Origin: Sphingobacterium populi
GTDB taxonomy: Bacteria; Bacteroidota; Bacteroidia; Sphingobacteriales; Sphingobacteriaceae
Length of the DNA stretch: 64,000 nt
Reading direction: 5' to 3'
NCBI RefSeq assembly: GCF_001586775.1
Contig: NZ_LQXS01000003.1
Span: 62,001 to 126,000, forward strand
The notes below the pieces were generated by a model that was given only the letters and a program-made list of their open reading frames with translations, made no database searches and was not told the DNA's origin. Made by a program: the position numbers and the translations under genes. Below, piece by piece: positions 1-10,132 of the stretch. Numbering within the stretch: the first letter of the stretch is position 1; each line of letters starts with the position of its first letter.

Positions 1-2
1 AC

Positions 3-131
3 TTTACGGGGCGTGCCTACTGCGAGCAGAAAGGGATAGAACTCTATTTTAATAGTCGCGATCACCGTTTCTCCAGTTCGGGTTTGAGGAGAATTGTTGC
101 AGAAAAAGAAGCTGCAAAAAATAATAAATAA
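3..131 (+). CDS. C-terminal end of a probable nucleotidyltransferase (cytidylyl/adenylyltransferase family), truncated by the window edge
   Basis: An open frame runs from the first bases of the window to a TAA at 129-131 and gives about 42 residues, so the start lies upstream. The tail contains YFNSRDHRFSSSGLRRIV, which resembles from memory the C-terminal end of TagD-like cytidylyltransferase/adenylyltransferase proteins of Bacteroidota, where a Ser/Thr-rich stretch before an Arg pair lies near the nucleotide site. The Rossmann-like catalytic HxGH region is not in the window, so the reaction cannot be confirmed. It lies 32 bases before rmlB in the same direction and may belong to the same operon. 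Confidence that it is coding is good; the family is tentative. Confidence 0.5.
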   Translation, partial: FTGRAYCEQKGIELYFNSRDHRFSSSGLRRIVAEKEAAKNNK

Positions 132-163
132 AAGCAGTATATTACTCTAATTCGAATAGAGCT

Positions 164-1216
164 ATGTCAAAAACGATATTGATTACCGGCGGAGCCGGAT
201 TTATTGGTTCTCATGTAGTAAGGGAATTTGTTACTAAATATGCCGACTATCGTATTGTCAATCTGGATGCGTTGACGTATGCAGGGAATTTGGAGAACCT
301 AAAAGATATTCAAGACAAGGCCAATTATACATTCGTAAAAGCGGATATTACTGATGCAGCTCATATTCTAGAAGTATTTAAAGAATACCAACCAGACGGT
401 GTGATTCATTTGGCTGCAGAATCTCATGTGGATCGTTCGATCACGGATCCCTCTGCTTTTGTGATGACCAACGTTATCGGCACTGTTAACTTACTAAATG
501 CGGCCCGAGAAATCTGGAAGGATAATTTTGAAGGGAAGCGTTTCCACCATGTATCTACAGACGAAGTTTTCGGAGCATTGGGTAGCACAGGTTTGTTTAC
601 AGAAGATACTAAATACGATCCACACTCGCCGTATTCTGCGTCGAAGGCATCGTCAGATCATTTTGTAAGAGCTTATCATGATACATATGGCTTACCGATA
701 GTACTAACGAATTGCTCAAACAACTATGGTCCCAACCATTTTCCAGAAAAACTGATTCCGTTGTGTATTCATAACATTTTGAACAACAAACCTTTGCCAA
801 TATATGGTGACGGCAAGTATACCCGGGATTGGTTATTCGTAATCGATCATGCGAAAGCTATTGATTTAGTTTATCATAAAGGTAAAAATGGGGATTCTTA
901 TAATGTGGGAGGTTTCAATGAGTGGCAAAATATTGATTTGGTTAAGGAATTGTGCCAACAAATGGACGACAAATTAGGCAGAACTAAGGGAACTTCCGAA
1001 AGCCTAATTACCTACGTGAAAGACCGGCCAGGGCATGATCTCCGTTACGCGATCGATGCTACAAAAATTAATAAAGAATTGGGATATATGCCATCTGTAA
1101 CCTTCCAACAAGGACTGTCACTGACGATCGATTGGTTTTTGAATAACAAAGAATGGCTGCAGAATGTAACCAGTGGGGATTACCAAAACTATTACGAAAC
1201 GCAGTACGAAAGATAA
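164..1216 (+). CDS. rfbB: dTDP-glucose 4,6-dehydratase (RmlB)
   Basis: Second step of dTDP-L-rhamnose synthesis: converts dTDP-D-glucose to dTDP-4-keto-6-deoxy-D-glucose using bound NAD in the cytoplasm. At 350 residues it is the usual family length. The N-terminal Rossmann motif GGAGFIG is at residues 9-15, the catalytic STDE is at 131-134 and the YSASK motif gives Y157 and K161, the extended-SDR catalytic pair. The ATG start has no sensible competitor. The gene heads the set rmlB-rmlC-rmlD-rmlA, which is complete, so the cell can supply dTDP-rhamnose to the glycosyltransferases downstream. Confidence 0.96.
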   Translation: MSKTILITGGAGFIGSHVVREFVTKYADYRIVNLDALTYAGNLENLKDIQDKANYTFVKADITDAAHILEVFKEYQPDGVIHLAAESHVDRSITDPSAFVMTNVIGTVNLLNAAREIWKDNFEGKRFHHVSTDEVFGALGSTGLFTEDTKYDPHSPYSASKASSDHFVRAYHDTYGLPIVLTNCSNNYGPNHFPEKLIPLCIHNILNNKPLPIYGDGKYTRDWLFVIDHAKAIDLVYHKGKNGDSYNVGGFNEWQNIDLVKELCQQMDDKLGRTKGTSESLITYVKDRPGHDLRYAIDATKINKELGYMPSVTFQQGLSLTIDWFLNNKEWLQNVTSGDYQNYYETQYER

Positions 1217-1217
1217 T

Positions 1218-1769
1218 ATGAAGGCTACAGAAACCAAGCTGAAAGGCTGTTTCATTTTAGAACCCAAAAAATTCGGAGATAGCCGCGGTTACTTCTTCGA
1301 AAGCTTCAACGAGCAAACATTTAATGAGGTCACGAAAACCCAAACTCGGTTTGTGCAAGATAACCAATCGTATTCTACGAAAGGTGTATTGAGAGGTTTG
1401 CACGCACAGGCAGGCGAATATGCACAAGCTAAGTTAGTACGCGTATTATCTGGAAAAGTATTAGATGTAGCGGTTGACGCAAGAAAAGGCTCTGCCACAT
1501 TTGGCCAGCACGTAGCTGTGGAGTTGTCGGCCGAAAATAATCTGCAATTATTTGTTCCACGTGGGTTCTTGCACGGTTTTGTAGTGTTAAGCGATACGGC
1601 CACCTTCTTTTATAAGTGCGATAACTTTTATCATAAGGATGCCGAACAAGGTGTGCGTTTTGATGATGATACATTGGGCATAGATTGGATTTTGCCACAC
1701 GGGTCTCTTTTGGTTTCCGACAAAGACGGTGTATTACCAACCTTTGCTGAAGTGTTTGGTGGTAAATAG
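1218..1769 (+). CDS. rfbC: dTDP-4-dehydrorhamnose 3,5-epimerase (RmlC)
   Basis: Third rhamnose step, epimerising the 4-keto-6-deoxyglucose intermediate at C3 and C5. The 183-residue cupin-fold protein shows RGLH with the catalytic base H62, K72 in the KLVRV strand and Y132 in FFYKCDNFY, which line up with the known His/Lys/Tyr active site. I chose the ATG at 1218, one base after the rmlB stop codon. A longer frame reaches back to 1173 but would overlap rmlB by 44 bases and add residues that the family lacks. Confidence 0.95.
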   Translation: MKATETKLKGCFILEPKKFGDSRGYFFESFNEQTFNEVTKTQTRFVQDNQSYSTKGVLRGLHAQAGEYAQAKLVRVLSGKVLDVAVDARKGSATFGQHVAVELSAENNLQLFVPRGFLHGFVVLSDTATFFYKCDNFYHKDAEQGVRFDDDTLGIDWILPHGSLLVSDKDGVLPTFAEVFGGK

Positions 1770-1798
1770 TCAAAGAAGAGGGGTATTAGAATAGCTTT

Positions 1799-2647
1799 AT
1801 GAAAATTTTAGTTACCGGAGCTAACGGACAGTTGGGCCAAGAGTTGCAAGTCGTAGCGAAACACTATCCTCAAGATGTTTTTATCTTTGTTGGTCGGGAT
1901 GAAATGCCCTTGAACCATCCTGCACAAATTAACTCCGTATTAGATCATCACAATCCGGATTTTATCATCAACGCAGCTGCTTATACAGCGGTTGACAAGG
2001 CAGAGTCCGAACTCGAATTGACGGATCTAGTGAATCATCAAGCGGTGGCTAGCATGGCAAAATGGGCAAAGCAACATAGCGTTCAATTGATTCACGTATC
2101 CACAGATTATGTGTTTCAAGGGGATAGCAGTACACCACTTACGGAGAGTGAAGAAACAAATCCGATCAATGTTTATGGTTCCTCCAAGCAAAAAGGAGAG
2201 CAAGCTATTTTGCAGTCTGGTGCTGATGCAGTAATCATCCGCACTGCATGGGTTTATTCTACCTACGGTGCGAACTTTGTGAAAACAATGATTAGATTGA
2301 TGACTGAGCGCGACGAGATTTCGGTTATTTCAGATCAAATTGGTTCGCCCACTTACGCCTACGATCTAGCTATGGTCATCTTGACTATTGCGCACAGTGA
2401 CAAATGGAATGCTGGTATCTATCATTATAGCAATGAAGGTAAAACTTCTTGGTATGATTTCGCTATAGCTATTCGTGACGTGAGATCTTTAGACTGTAGG
2501 ATTAAGCCAATTTCAACAGAACAATATCCTACACCCGCCAAACGTCCACGATATTCTCTTTTGGACAAGACGAAGATAAAGGATACCTTTGCAATAGAAA
2601 TCCCAAATTGGGAAGAAAGCTTGAGGTTGATGGTGGGAAAATTATGA
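1799..2647 (+). CDS. rfbD: dTDP-4-dehydrorhamnose reductase (RmlD)
   Basis: Last step of dTDP-L-rhamnose synthesis, NAD(P)H-dependent reduction of the 4-keto group. The 282-residue protein has the nucleotide-binding motif GANGQLG at residues 7-13, STDYVF from residue 101 and the SDR pair Y126/K130 in YGSSK. Length and motif order fit RmlD. It follows rmlC by 29 bases in the same direction and precedes rmlA. Confidence 0.95.
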   Translation: MKILVTGANGQLGQELQVVAKHYPQDVFIFVGRDEMPLNHPAQINSVLDHHNPDFIINAAAYTAVDKAESELELTDLVNHQAVASMAKWAKQHSVQLIHVSTDYVFQGDSSTPLTESEETNPINVYGSSKQKGEQAILQSGADAVIIRTAWVYSTYGANFVKTMIRLMTERDEISVISDQIGSPTYAYDLAMVILTIAHSDKWNAGIYHYSNEGKTSWYDFAIAIRDVRSLDCRIKPISTEQYPTPAKRPRYSLLDKTKIKDTFAIEIPNWEESLRLMVGKL

Positions 2648-2680
2648 ACTCCAAATTTGACTTTATTATAATATAAATTT

Positions 2681-3541
2681 ATGAAGGGAATAATTCTTGC
2701 CGGCGGTTCCGGTACACGTCTGCATCCTTTAACATTGGCCGTAAGCAAGCAGTTGATGCCGGTTTACGATAAACCTATGATTTATTATCCCTTGTCGACA
2801 CTGATGTTAGCAGGGATAAAAGACATACTCATAATTTCCACGCCGCAGGATTTGCCTCATTTCGAAAAGTTACTTGGAGATGGCTCACAATTAGGATGTT
2901 CGTTTAGTTATAAGGAACAACCTTCTCCAGACGGATTGGCTCAAGCATTTATTTTAGGTGAGGAGTTTATAGGTGACGATAAGGTAGCGTTAATTTTGGG
3001 CGATAATATCTTTTATGGCTCTGGCATGTCCAAGTTATTACAGTCAAATGCTAATCCGAATGGTGGTTGTGTTTTTGCGTATCAAGTGCACGACCCAGAA
3101 AGATATGGTGTCGTCGATTTTGACGCTGACAAGAAGGTCGTTTCCATTGAAGAAAAACCTGCAAATCCTAAATCAAACTATGCAGTTCCTGGATTATACT
3201 TCTATGATAATGAGGTCGTCGAGATTGCCAAAAGCATAAAACCGTCTCATCGTGGCGAATTAGAAATTACAGACATTAATAAAGTATATTTAGAACAAGG
3301 AAAATTGCAAGTTGGCGTTTTCGATCGTGGTACCGCTTGGCTAGATACTGGCACAATTCAATCTTTGATGCAGGCTGGTCAATTTGTTCAGGTGATTGAA
3401 GAGCGAACTGGAACAAAAATAGGAGCGATTGAAGAGGTAGCTTTTAGAATGGGTTATATTGATGGCGATCAGTTGTTACGTTTGGCAGAACCATTGGTAA
3501 AGAGTGGGTATGGAGAGTATTTAAAAGTAATTGCGAAATAG
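2681..3541 (+). CDS. rfbA: glucose-1-phosphate thymidylyltransferase (RmlA)
   Basis: First step of dTDP-rhamnose synthesis: glucose-1-phosphate plus dTTP to dTDP-glucose and pyrophosphate. The 286-residue protein has the pyrophosphorylase signature [11 protein letters not shown] from residue 8, the [11 protein letters not shown] sugar-phosphate nucleotidyltransferase block and D107 in LGDNIFYG for metal binding. It is usually allosterically inhibited by dTDP-rhamnose in this family. Only 4 bases separate its stop from the ATG of the export gene, so the sugar-nucleotide and export genes are probably co-transcribed. Confidence 0.96.
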   Translation: MKGIILAGGSGTRLHPLTLAVSKQLMPVYDKPMIYYPLSTLMLAGIKDILIISTPQDLPHFEKLLGDGSQLGCSFSYKEQPSPDGLAQAFILGEEFIGDDKVALILGDNIFYGSGMSKLLQSNANPNGGCVFAYQVHDPERYGVVDFDADKKVVSIEEKPANPKSNYAVPGLYFYDNEVVEIAKSIKPSHRGELEITDINKVYLEQGKLQVGVFDRGTAWLDTGTIQSLMQAGQFVQVIEERTGTKIGAIEEVAFRMGYIDGDQLLRLAEPLVKSGYGEYLKVIAK

Positions 3542-3545
3542 TACT

Positions 3546-6031
3546 ATGAAGAAGGATTTGTATTGCGTTATAATGTTTCTAATCATTGGTTTATTTTCTA
3601 TGAGAATTGATGCTGTAAGTGCACAATCGTTAGACTATTCCAAAGTAAAAGCGGAGTCATTGAGTGATGATCAGATTTTACAAATGATCACTCGTGCTGA
3701 GGAACAGGGATTAACTCCTAATGAGATGTACGACACATTGACGGAGCAAGGAATGTCAAGCTCTGAGGTGTTAAAACTGCGGTCTCGAGTAAATAAAATA
3801 CGTAAAGAAAAAGTCGGTAATCAAAAGTTATCTTCGCTCGTAGACCTAAGCGAGGAAGGGAGAAGTGTTAGTAAGGAAAGTGATTTAATTGATACTTCGA
3901 CAGGAGAAGACGCTCAAAAAGACGACAGTTCGAGAATCTTTGGCTCTTCGTTATTTAACAATGGTAATATAAAGTTCGAGCCGAACCTAAATATTCCAAC
4001 CCCATCAAACTATATCGTGGGAACAGGCGATCAGTTACTGGTCGAGCTTACAGGTGATAACGAGGCTAGTTATAAACTTCCAATAAATGCCGAAGGCACA
4101 ATAAGGGTAGAGTATGTTGGTATTGTAGAGGTGGCTGGGCTAACGATAGATGAAGTAAAAGCGAAGCTCTTCAATCGATTTGTAGGTACATATCCATCTC
4201 TTCGTTCTGGAAGAACAAATCTTTCATTGAGTCTAGGAAATATTAGATCTATTAAAATAATTTTAACTGGCTTCGTAACACAGCCTGGTACGTATACTCT
4301 ACCATCTGTTGCAAGTGTTTTTAACGCGTTGTATGCTGCTGGTGGGCCCTCAGATAAAGGAACATTTCGTAATATCCAGATTATTAGAATAATAGTATTG
4401 TCGGGACTATCGATGCTTATGACTTTTTAGTCAATGGATATCAATCTGGTAATATTCGATTAGTAGACCAAGATGTTATACACATTCCAGTACAACAAAA
4501 ACAAGTAGAGATCGAGGGCTTGGTGAATAGACCAGGTTTTTTTGAAACCAAAGATGGTGAGAGTTTCAGCGATTTATTACGATATGCTGGTGGATTCACC
4601 TCAAAGGCTTACCGTGCAAAAATTAGAGTATTTGAAACAACAGACAGAGATCGTCGGATACGAGATATTTATGCAGCTGATTTTGATTCTTACCTTCCTA
4701 AAAACGGGGATCATTATATTGTGGAAGAGATTCTCGACCGGTACGAAAACAGAGTGCAGATAGAAGGAGCAGTTTTTAGGCCAGGCTATTATGAATTGTC
4801 TGAAGGCTTAACAGCTCGCGACCTACTCAACAAGGCAGATGGGATTAAGGAAGATGCTTTTATGACAAGAGCCTATATCAATAGGCTTAATGCTGATAAT
4901 ACGCAGAAGCTTATTTCTTTCAATTTGCAATCTTTACTAGACGGTACTACAGCCGATATTGATCTTAGAAGAGAAGATAGACTAATTGTTTCTTCTATTT
5001 TCGATTTACGTGAAGAGTACAGCATAAATGTAGATGGTGAAGTGCGAAAACCCGGGAAGTTTCAATACGCAGAGGATATGACTTTAGGAAATGTTATTCA
5101 CATGGCAGGTGGGCTTTCTGATGCGGCTAATATTGAACGTATTGAAATTGCTAGAAGAATCCGACGAAACATAAATGAGCGTGATTCTGTACTATCTGAG
5201 CTATTAGTGGTGAATTTTCCCGATAAAGAATCCGCATTGGAATCCGATTTTGTCTTACAACCATTCGATATCATAAATATTCGAACTAGCACAGGCTATC
5301 AATTTCAAAAGCAAGTGCGTGTAGAAGGAGAGGTTAATTATCCTGGAGTTTACACGCTAGTGTCAAAAGATGAGACAATCTCTGACATTATAAAAAGAGC
5401 TGGGGGTGTAACGGATTATGCCTATTTAGAAGGAGCCTCTTTACAACGTACAATTTCTGATGCTAGAATAGCACTAGATAATAATCACGCCTCGGATTCC
5501 GTGCAGTCAGTTATTGATGAGATTGTGGATGCGGATGACTCAGTTCAAGGACGAGTGCTGACCATCAATAAGGATGTACGAGCAAAGAATACCTCGTTGG
5601 CTTTGAGTAACTATGTTGGAATTCAATTACCTAAAATTTTGGATAAGCCGCATTCTAGTCGTGATCTTTTAATGGAAAATGGAGATATCATTATTGTGCC
5701 AAGGCAGTTGCAAACTATCGTGGTAAGAGGAGAGGTGCTTAACGCCAATCGAATTGTCTATAAAAAGGGAATGCCGTTAACTTACTATGTTAACCAAGCA
5801 GGAGGATTTACGGCAAGTGCACATAAGAAAAAGACTTTTGTCCAATATGCTAATGGAGAAGTTAAAAGTACAGTTGTTGGTCTAGGTCGGATTTATCCGG
5901 AAATAAGACCGGGCGCAGAAATTATTGTGCCGCAGAAGCCTGTTAAGCAACCAATGGGTGCGAGAGCCCTTATCGGTCTAACATCTGCTGCCGTTTCTAC
6001 CATGGCTATTATCTTAAGTCTTTTACGCTAA
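3546..6031 (+). pseudogene. multi-SLBB polysaccharide export protein (Wza-like), interrupted by a -1 frameshift
   Basis: The product is an outer-membrane/periplasmic polysaccharide exporter. A signal peptide (first 27 residues, ending VSAQ) is followed by a polysaccharide-export domain with VGTGDQLLVELTGDNEA, then several SLBB-type repeats (VEIEGLVNRPGFFETKDGE, VQIEGAVFRPGYYELSEG, YSINVDGEVRKPGKF, VRVEGEVNYPGVYTLVSKDE, IVVRGEVLNANRIVYKKG), and a hydrophobic C-terminus. The frame starting at ATG 3546 stops at 4430, while the same protein continues in another frame from about 4388 to 6031. Adding one base near 4388 (AGAATAAT read as AGAAATAAT) restores about 828 residues with SLBB sequence continuous across the join. 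Either the gene is broken or a base was lost in sequencing. It partners the Wzz at 6033. Confidence 0.85.
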
Positions 6032-6032
6032 T

Positions 6033-7106
6033 ATGATTACGGAGAATTCAAAGGAAGAAATATCCTTAAAACAATTATTTATTTACATAGGTAAAGGAAC
6101 TAACTATCTTTTTTCGAAGTGGTATCTATTGTTTTTATTTGGTGCTATAGGCGCAACTATAGGCTATTTGTATGCAAAAAACAGTACGCCGCTTTTTAGT
6201 GGAACTACTACATTTATTTTAGAAAATAGCAATGAGGGAGTTAAGAGCGGCGGATTGTCGGCTTTAGGTGGATTGGGAATGTCTGGAATAGGTGGAACAG
6301 AGTCTCTTTTCCAAGGAGAAAGTCTTTTTGAATTATACAAATCGCGCGCGATTTTGGCAAAAACATTACTCGAACTAATTGATGATAGAGAATTATTTGT
6401 ACAACGCTTTTATAAGATAAACGACGATTTTAGGAAAAGTATCGATAGCAGACCTGACATAAAAGAGTTGATAGAGAATCGAAGCTTTTTTAGTGAGAGT
6501 GATTCGTTGAACGAAAGAATACGAGATTCTATTCTGACCAAGGTTGTTTCCCGTATTAAGTCTGATTATATTGAAGTCGATAAATTAAATAAAAAAGCGA
6601 ATATTATATATGTGACAATATCTGCTGAAGATGAAGAATTCGCAAAGAGATTCAATGAAGAGTTGGTTAACAATGTGAATGATTTTTATCTTCAAGTAAA
6701 AAGTGGCAGGTCCACTGATAATATTAAAATGTTACAATACAAAGTTGATTCGGTTAGGAATGTGCTTTTTGGGGCAATCTCTGTTACGCAAAGCACTACT
6801 GATAATACTCCAAATTTAAATCCTACAAGACAATCACTTCGTAGTGTGCCGATTGCACAGGCTGAAGTGTCAACAGAGTCCAGTAGGTCTGTACTTGCAG
6901 ATTTAATGCGTAATCTAGAACAAGCAAAGCTAACTTTGAGTAAAGATGGGCCGATTATTAAAATTGTTGACAACGTTATTTACCCATTACCTAAGATAAA
7001 AGCGAGTACATTTATATACGGATTGATTGGAGCTTTTGGGGGAACCTTCCTCATCATAATGATACTTTCCTGCTTAAAGGTGATTAGACATATCTTGAAT
7101 TCCTAA
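6033..7106 (+). CDS. polysaccharide chain-length determinant protein (Wzz family, no kinase domain)
   Basis: Inner-membrane co-polymerase that sets polymer length in Wzy-type pathways. The 357-residue protein has an N-terminal membrane segment around residues 30-48, a long periplasmic region with a Gly-rich stretch (SGGLSALGGLGMSGIGG), a helical part and a C-terminal membrane segment around residues 325-347. The last cytoplasmic residues are few and there is no Walker motif, so it lacks the tyrosine-kinase domain of Wzc. Its start is one base after the export-gene stop codon, which supports translational coupling. It serves the first of the two export systems here. Confidence 0.88.
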   Translation: MITENSKEEISLKQLFIYIGKGTNYLFSKWYLLFLFGAIGATIGYLYAKNSTPLFSGTTTFILENSNEGVKSGGLSALGGLGMSGIGGTESLFQGESLFELYKSRAILAKTLLELIDDRELFVQRFYKINDDFRKSIDSRPDIKELIENRSFFSESDSLNERIRDSILTKVVSRIKSDYIEVDKLNKKANIIYVTISAEDEEFAKRFNEELVNNVNDFYLQVKSGRSTDNIKMLQYKVDSVRNVLFGAISVTQSTTDNTPNLNPTRQSLRSVPIAQAEVSTESSRSVLADLMRNLEQAKLTLSKDGPIIKIVDNVIYPLPKIKASTFIYGLIGAFGGTFLIIMILSCLKVIRHILNS

Positions 7107-7241
7107 AATTTCGATTTGTAAAAATTAAATGTAATAGGTTATAAATATAGAAGTTGTAATGGCTGTGAAGCGGTTTTTTATAAACAATTTGTATGACTTC
7201 CTTAGCTAAACGGTTATAAATTTAATATAGAGAGTTGCAGA

Positions 7242-8774
7242 GTGGTCGATAATAGGAGAATTGCAAAGAATACAATGTTTCTTTATTTCCGTATGTTTTT
7301 AAACATGGGAGTCGCGCTTTATACCTCTAGATTAGTGCTTTCTACTCTTGGTGTCGAAAACTATGGCATCTATAGTGTCGTTGGCGGGGTAGTGGTGCTT
7401 TTCAGTTTCTTTAATTCATCGATGTCGTCGGCTACACAGCGTTTTTTAGCCATAGATTTTGGTAGAAAAATTGAAGGAAATTTGCAGTATACTTTTAATA
7501 CAGCTCTAGCCATTCATTTAGCAATAGCTGTGCTAGTATTAATTATTGCCGAGTCGGTCGGTCTGTGGTTCGTCAACTATCGACTAAATTTTCCTGCCGA
7601 ACGAATGACTGAAGTAAATATAGTGTATCAGTTCTCTGTGCTTTCAAGTATCATTGGTGTAACACAAGTCCCCTTTAATGCTTTAATTATTGTACGAGAG
7701 CGTATGAGCATCTTTGCTATGATAAGTGTCGCAGAAACCTTTTTGAGATTAATAATCGTCTATATATTGGTACGCGCTCCTTATTCAAAACTGGTTAGTT
7801 TTTCAGTATTATTGTTTATTGTTAGCTTAGTTATTTCCACATTTTATAAAGTCTACTGTCTCCGATCGTTTAAAGAAAGCAAATTTATGATTGTGAAAGA
7901 ATGGGCTCTTTATGGGGAACTTCTTTCATATTCGGGATGGAATTTGATAGGTAATATAGCCACCGTTGGTAAAGGACAGGGGGTAAACATCTTGCTTAAT
8001 GTTTTTTTTGGAACACTTTTAAATGCAGCATATGGAATTATGATCCAAGCACAAACAGCCGTGCAATCATTTGTCCTAAATTTCCAGATTGCTGTTAATC
8101 CTCAGATCTATAAACTATATGCAGAAAATAAGCTCTCCCAAATGCACGGACTTATGTTTAGAAGTTCGAAGTTTTCTTATTTTCTGTTGTTCATTTTGAT
8201 CTGTCCAATCGTTTATAACATTGATTATCTACTTGTTTTCTGGCTAAAAAATCCTCCGGAATTTTCTAACGTGTTCATAAAGTACGCACTTATAAATTTA
8301 TTGATAGAGTGTGTCTCCGGAGCGCTCATTACCGGAGCTTTGTCAACAGGGAAAATTAAGTGGTATCAAATAGTGGTAGGGAGTATTTTATTGCTAAACC
8401 TACCTATAAGCTATATTGCATTCAAGTTTACAAATAATCCGGTTGCATTTCTTTACGTTTCTATTTTTATAGCATTCTTAACTTTGATTTTTCGATTGTT
8501 GTTTTTGCGAAAAATGATTAAATTGAACGTGAAAGATTATGTGTGTAGTGTCTTGATCCCCATACTTTTGGTAAGTGTTTTTACCGGTTTATTCATGGTT
8601 GGTTATTTTGCATTCTTTGGTAAGGCAGATTCTATTGTTATGCTTTTCATAACGAGCTGTGTAATTATGTCGTTTGGAATGTTTGTTATTATACTGGTTG
8701 GTTGCAATCACGGAGAAAGATTGGTCCTTTTGAGGTCAGTTGAAGTGATTAAGAATAAATTTAAATCCCGATGA
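7242..8774 (+). CDS. lipid-linked oligosaccharide flippase (Wzx family)
   Basis: Polytopic inner-membrane protein of 510 residues, predicted to flip undecaprenyl-linked repeat units to the periplasm. It has about a dozen hydrophobic segments and the N-terminal block NRRIAKNTMFLYFRMF. The start is a GTG at 7242, supported because the second flippase at 43231 aligns from its own N-terminus with the same RIAKNT block. The two flippases are clearly homologous but diverged, which points to two separate repeat units. A 135-base gap separates it from wzz. Confidence 0.9.
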   Translation: MVDNRRIAKNTMFLYFRMFLNMGVALYTSRLVLSTLGVENYGIYSVVGGVVVLFSFFNSSMSSATQRFLAIDFGRKIEGNLQYTFNTALAIHLAIAVLVLIIAESVGLWFVNYRLNFPAERMTEVNIVYQFSVLSSIIGVTQVPFNALIIVRERMSIFAMISVAETFLRLIIVYILVRAPYSKLVSFSVLLFIVSLVISTFYKVYCLRSFKESKFMIVKEWALYGELLSYSGWNLIGNIATVGKGQGVNILLNVFFGTLLNAAYGIMIQAQTAVQSFVLNFQIAVNPQIYKLYAENKLSQMHGLMFRSSKFSYFLLFILICPIVYNIDYLLVFWLKNPPEFSNVFIKYALINLLIECVSGALITGALSTGKIKWYQIVVGSILLLNLPISYIAFKFTNNPVAFLYVSIFIAFLTLIFRLLFLRKMIKLNVKDYVCSVLIPILLVSVFTGLFMVGYFAFFGKADSIVMLFITSCVIMSFGMFVIILVGCNHGERLVLLRSVEVIKNKFKSR

Positions 8775-8831
8775 ATCTGTGAAAACATCTGGAGTAATTT
8801 TGGTCCTTTATTTGAAAAAAACAAATACAAT

Positions 8832-10112
8832 ATGAAGAATTTAACAGCATTTATTAGAGGCGGACAAGTTCCTAGAGGTAACGTAAGAGTTAGTGGGGCT
8901 AAAAATGCGAGCACACGTTTACTTGCAGCATCACTTATTGCGGACGAACCCGTCGTTTTAAATAATTTTCCCACAGAGCTTGTAGATGCTAAGCATAAGA
9001 TTAATTTTATCAATCGTAGTGGTGGGAAAGTACTTGTTGATGCTGTGGCTGAACAAATTACGATAGATAGTTCACAGCTTGGTACTTTGCCGCTAGATGA
9101 TTATGATTATCCGATCCGTACCACCTACTTATTAGTAGCCGGTTTAATCAAAAAATCGGGTGTGGCGAGAATTCCCTATCCAGGAGGGTGCAAAATTGGT
9201 GATCGAGGATATGATCTCCACATTATGGTATGGGAGAGGCTTGGAGCTAAAGTTGTGGAGAAGGAAGGGTATATTGAAGTAACTGCCACTAAAGGATTTC
9301 AAGCCGGCGTGATTGACTTTCCAATATCGACCATTGGTGGTACGGAGAATGCTTTAATCTCCGCCTCTACGATTTCCGATGAAACTATTATAAAAAATGC
9401 ATATATAAGTCCAGAGGTATATAGCTTAATCGAGTTTTTGCGAACGATGGGTGCACATATCGATGTAGTAGGCAATAGTTTTATTAAAGTTAAGGGTGCA
9501 AAATATCTGCGTGGATCAATTTTTGATGTAATGCCAGATCGGATTGAGGCGATCACATGGATCGTTTACGGTATTATTTCCGGTGGACAAATCACCGTAG
9601 AGGATGTGCCATTTGATACTATGGAAATCCCTCTTATTCATTTAAAACATGCGGGTATTGAATTGTACCGGAATTCCAATAACGTGATAATTTCGCCCGA
9701 GTGTCTTGTAAATGGTGAAATACAGCCATTCGAATTGGCTTGTGGGACTCACCCAGGGATTATTTCTGATATGCAATCTTTCTATACTTTGCTTGGATTA
9801 TTTGGGAACGGCACAAGTCGCGTTTTCGATTATCGCTACCCTGAGCGTATCAAATATTGTTATGAACTTAACAAGTTTTTTCCGAATAGCATCGAGGCTA
9901 CTCCAGGGACTATAAAAATTCAGGGAGGGACACCGCCTTTAGCGGCTACGGCCGAATCGACAGATCTAAGAGGCAGTATGGCGGTCGTAATGGCGGCATT
10001 ACTGGCAGATGGTGAGTCAACAATTCATAATGTTGAAATGGCGCTAAGAGGATACAATAATTTAGAAGCGAAGCTTAAAAGTTTGGGTGTAGACTTTCAG
10101 GTGACAAGCTAA
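8832..10112 (+). CDS. MurA-like UDP-N-acetylglucosamine 1-carboxyvinyltransferase in a polysaccharide locus
   Basis: Enolpyruvyl transferase of the MurA/AroA fold, 426 residues. Catalytic positions of MurA are present: K24-N25 in SGAKNAS, C120 in PGGCKIGDRGYDLH (matching Cys115 of E. coli MurA, the fosfomycin target) and D313 in SDMQ (matching Asp305). The expected reaction is transfer of enolpyruvate from PEP to the 3-OH of UDP-GlcNAc or a related UDP-sugar. It stands beside a MurB-like gene and before glycosyltransferases, away from any other cell-wall genes, so I infer that it makes a lactyl-ether sugar for the polysaccharide. It could instead be an extra housekeeping MurA. Confidence 0.88.
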   Translation: MKNLTAFIRGGQVPRGNVRVSGAKNASTRLLAASLIADEPVVLNNFPTELVDAKHKINFINRSGGKVLVDAVAEQITIDSSQLGTLPLDDYDYPIRTTYLLVAGLIKKSGVARIPYPGGCKIGDRGYDLHIMVWERLGAKVVEKEGYIEVTATKGFQAGVIDFPISTIGGTENALISASTISDETIIKNAYISPEVYSLIEFLRTMGAHIDVVGNSFIKVKGAKYLRGSIFDVMPDRIEAITWIVYGIISGGQITVEDVPFDTMEIPLIHLKHAGIELYRNSNNVIISPECLVNGEIQPFELACGTHPGIISDMQSFYTLLGLFGNGTSRVFDYRYPERIKYCYELNKFFPNSIEATPGTIKIQGGTPPLAATAESTDLRGSMAVVMAALLADGESTIHNVEMALRGYNNLEAKLKSLGVDFQVTS

Positions 10113-10132
10113 AGCGAATTAATGAACTACCC

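Noticed and set aside
1289-1773. Long minus-strand frames opposite rmlC
   Set aside because: They are antisense shadows of a clear rmlC with all catalytic residues; they show no protein motifs.
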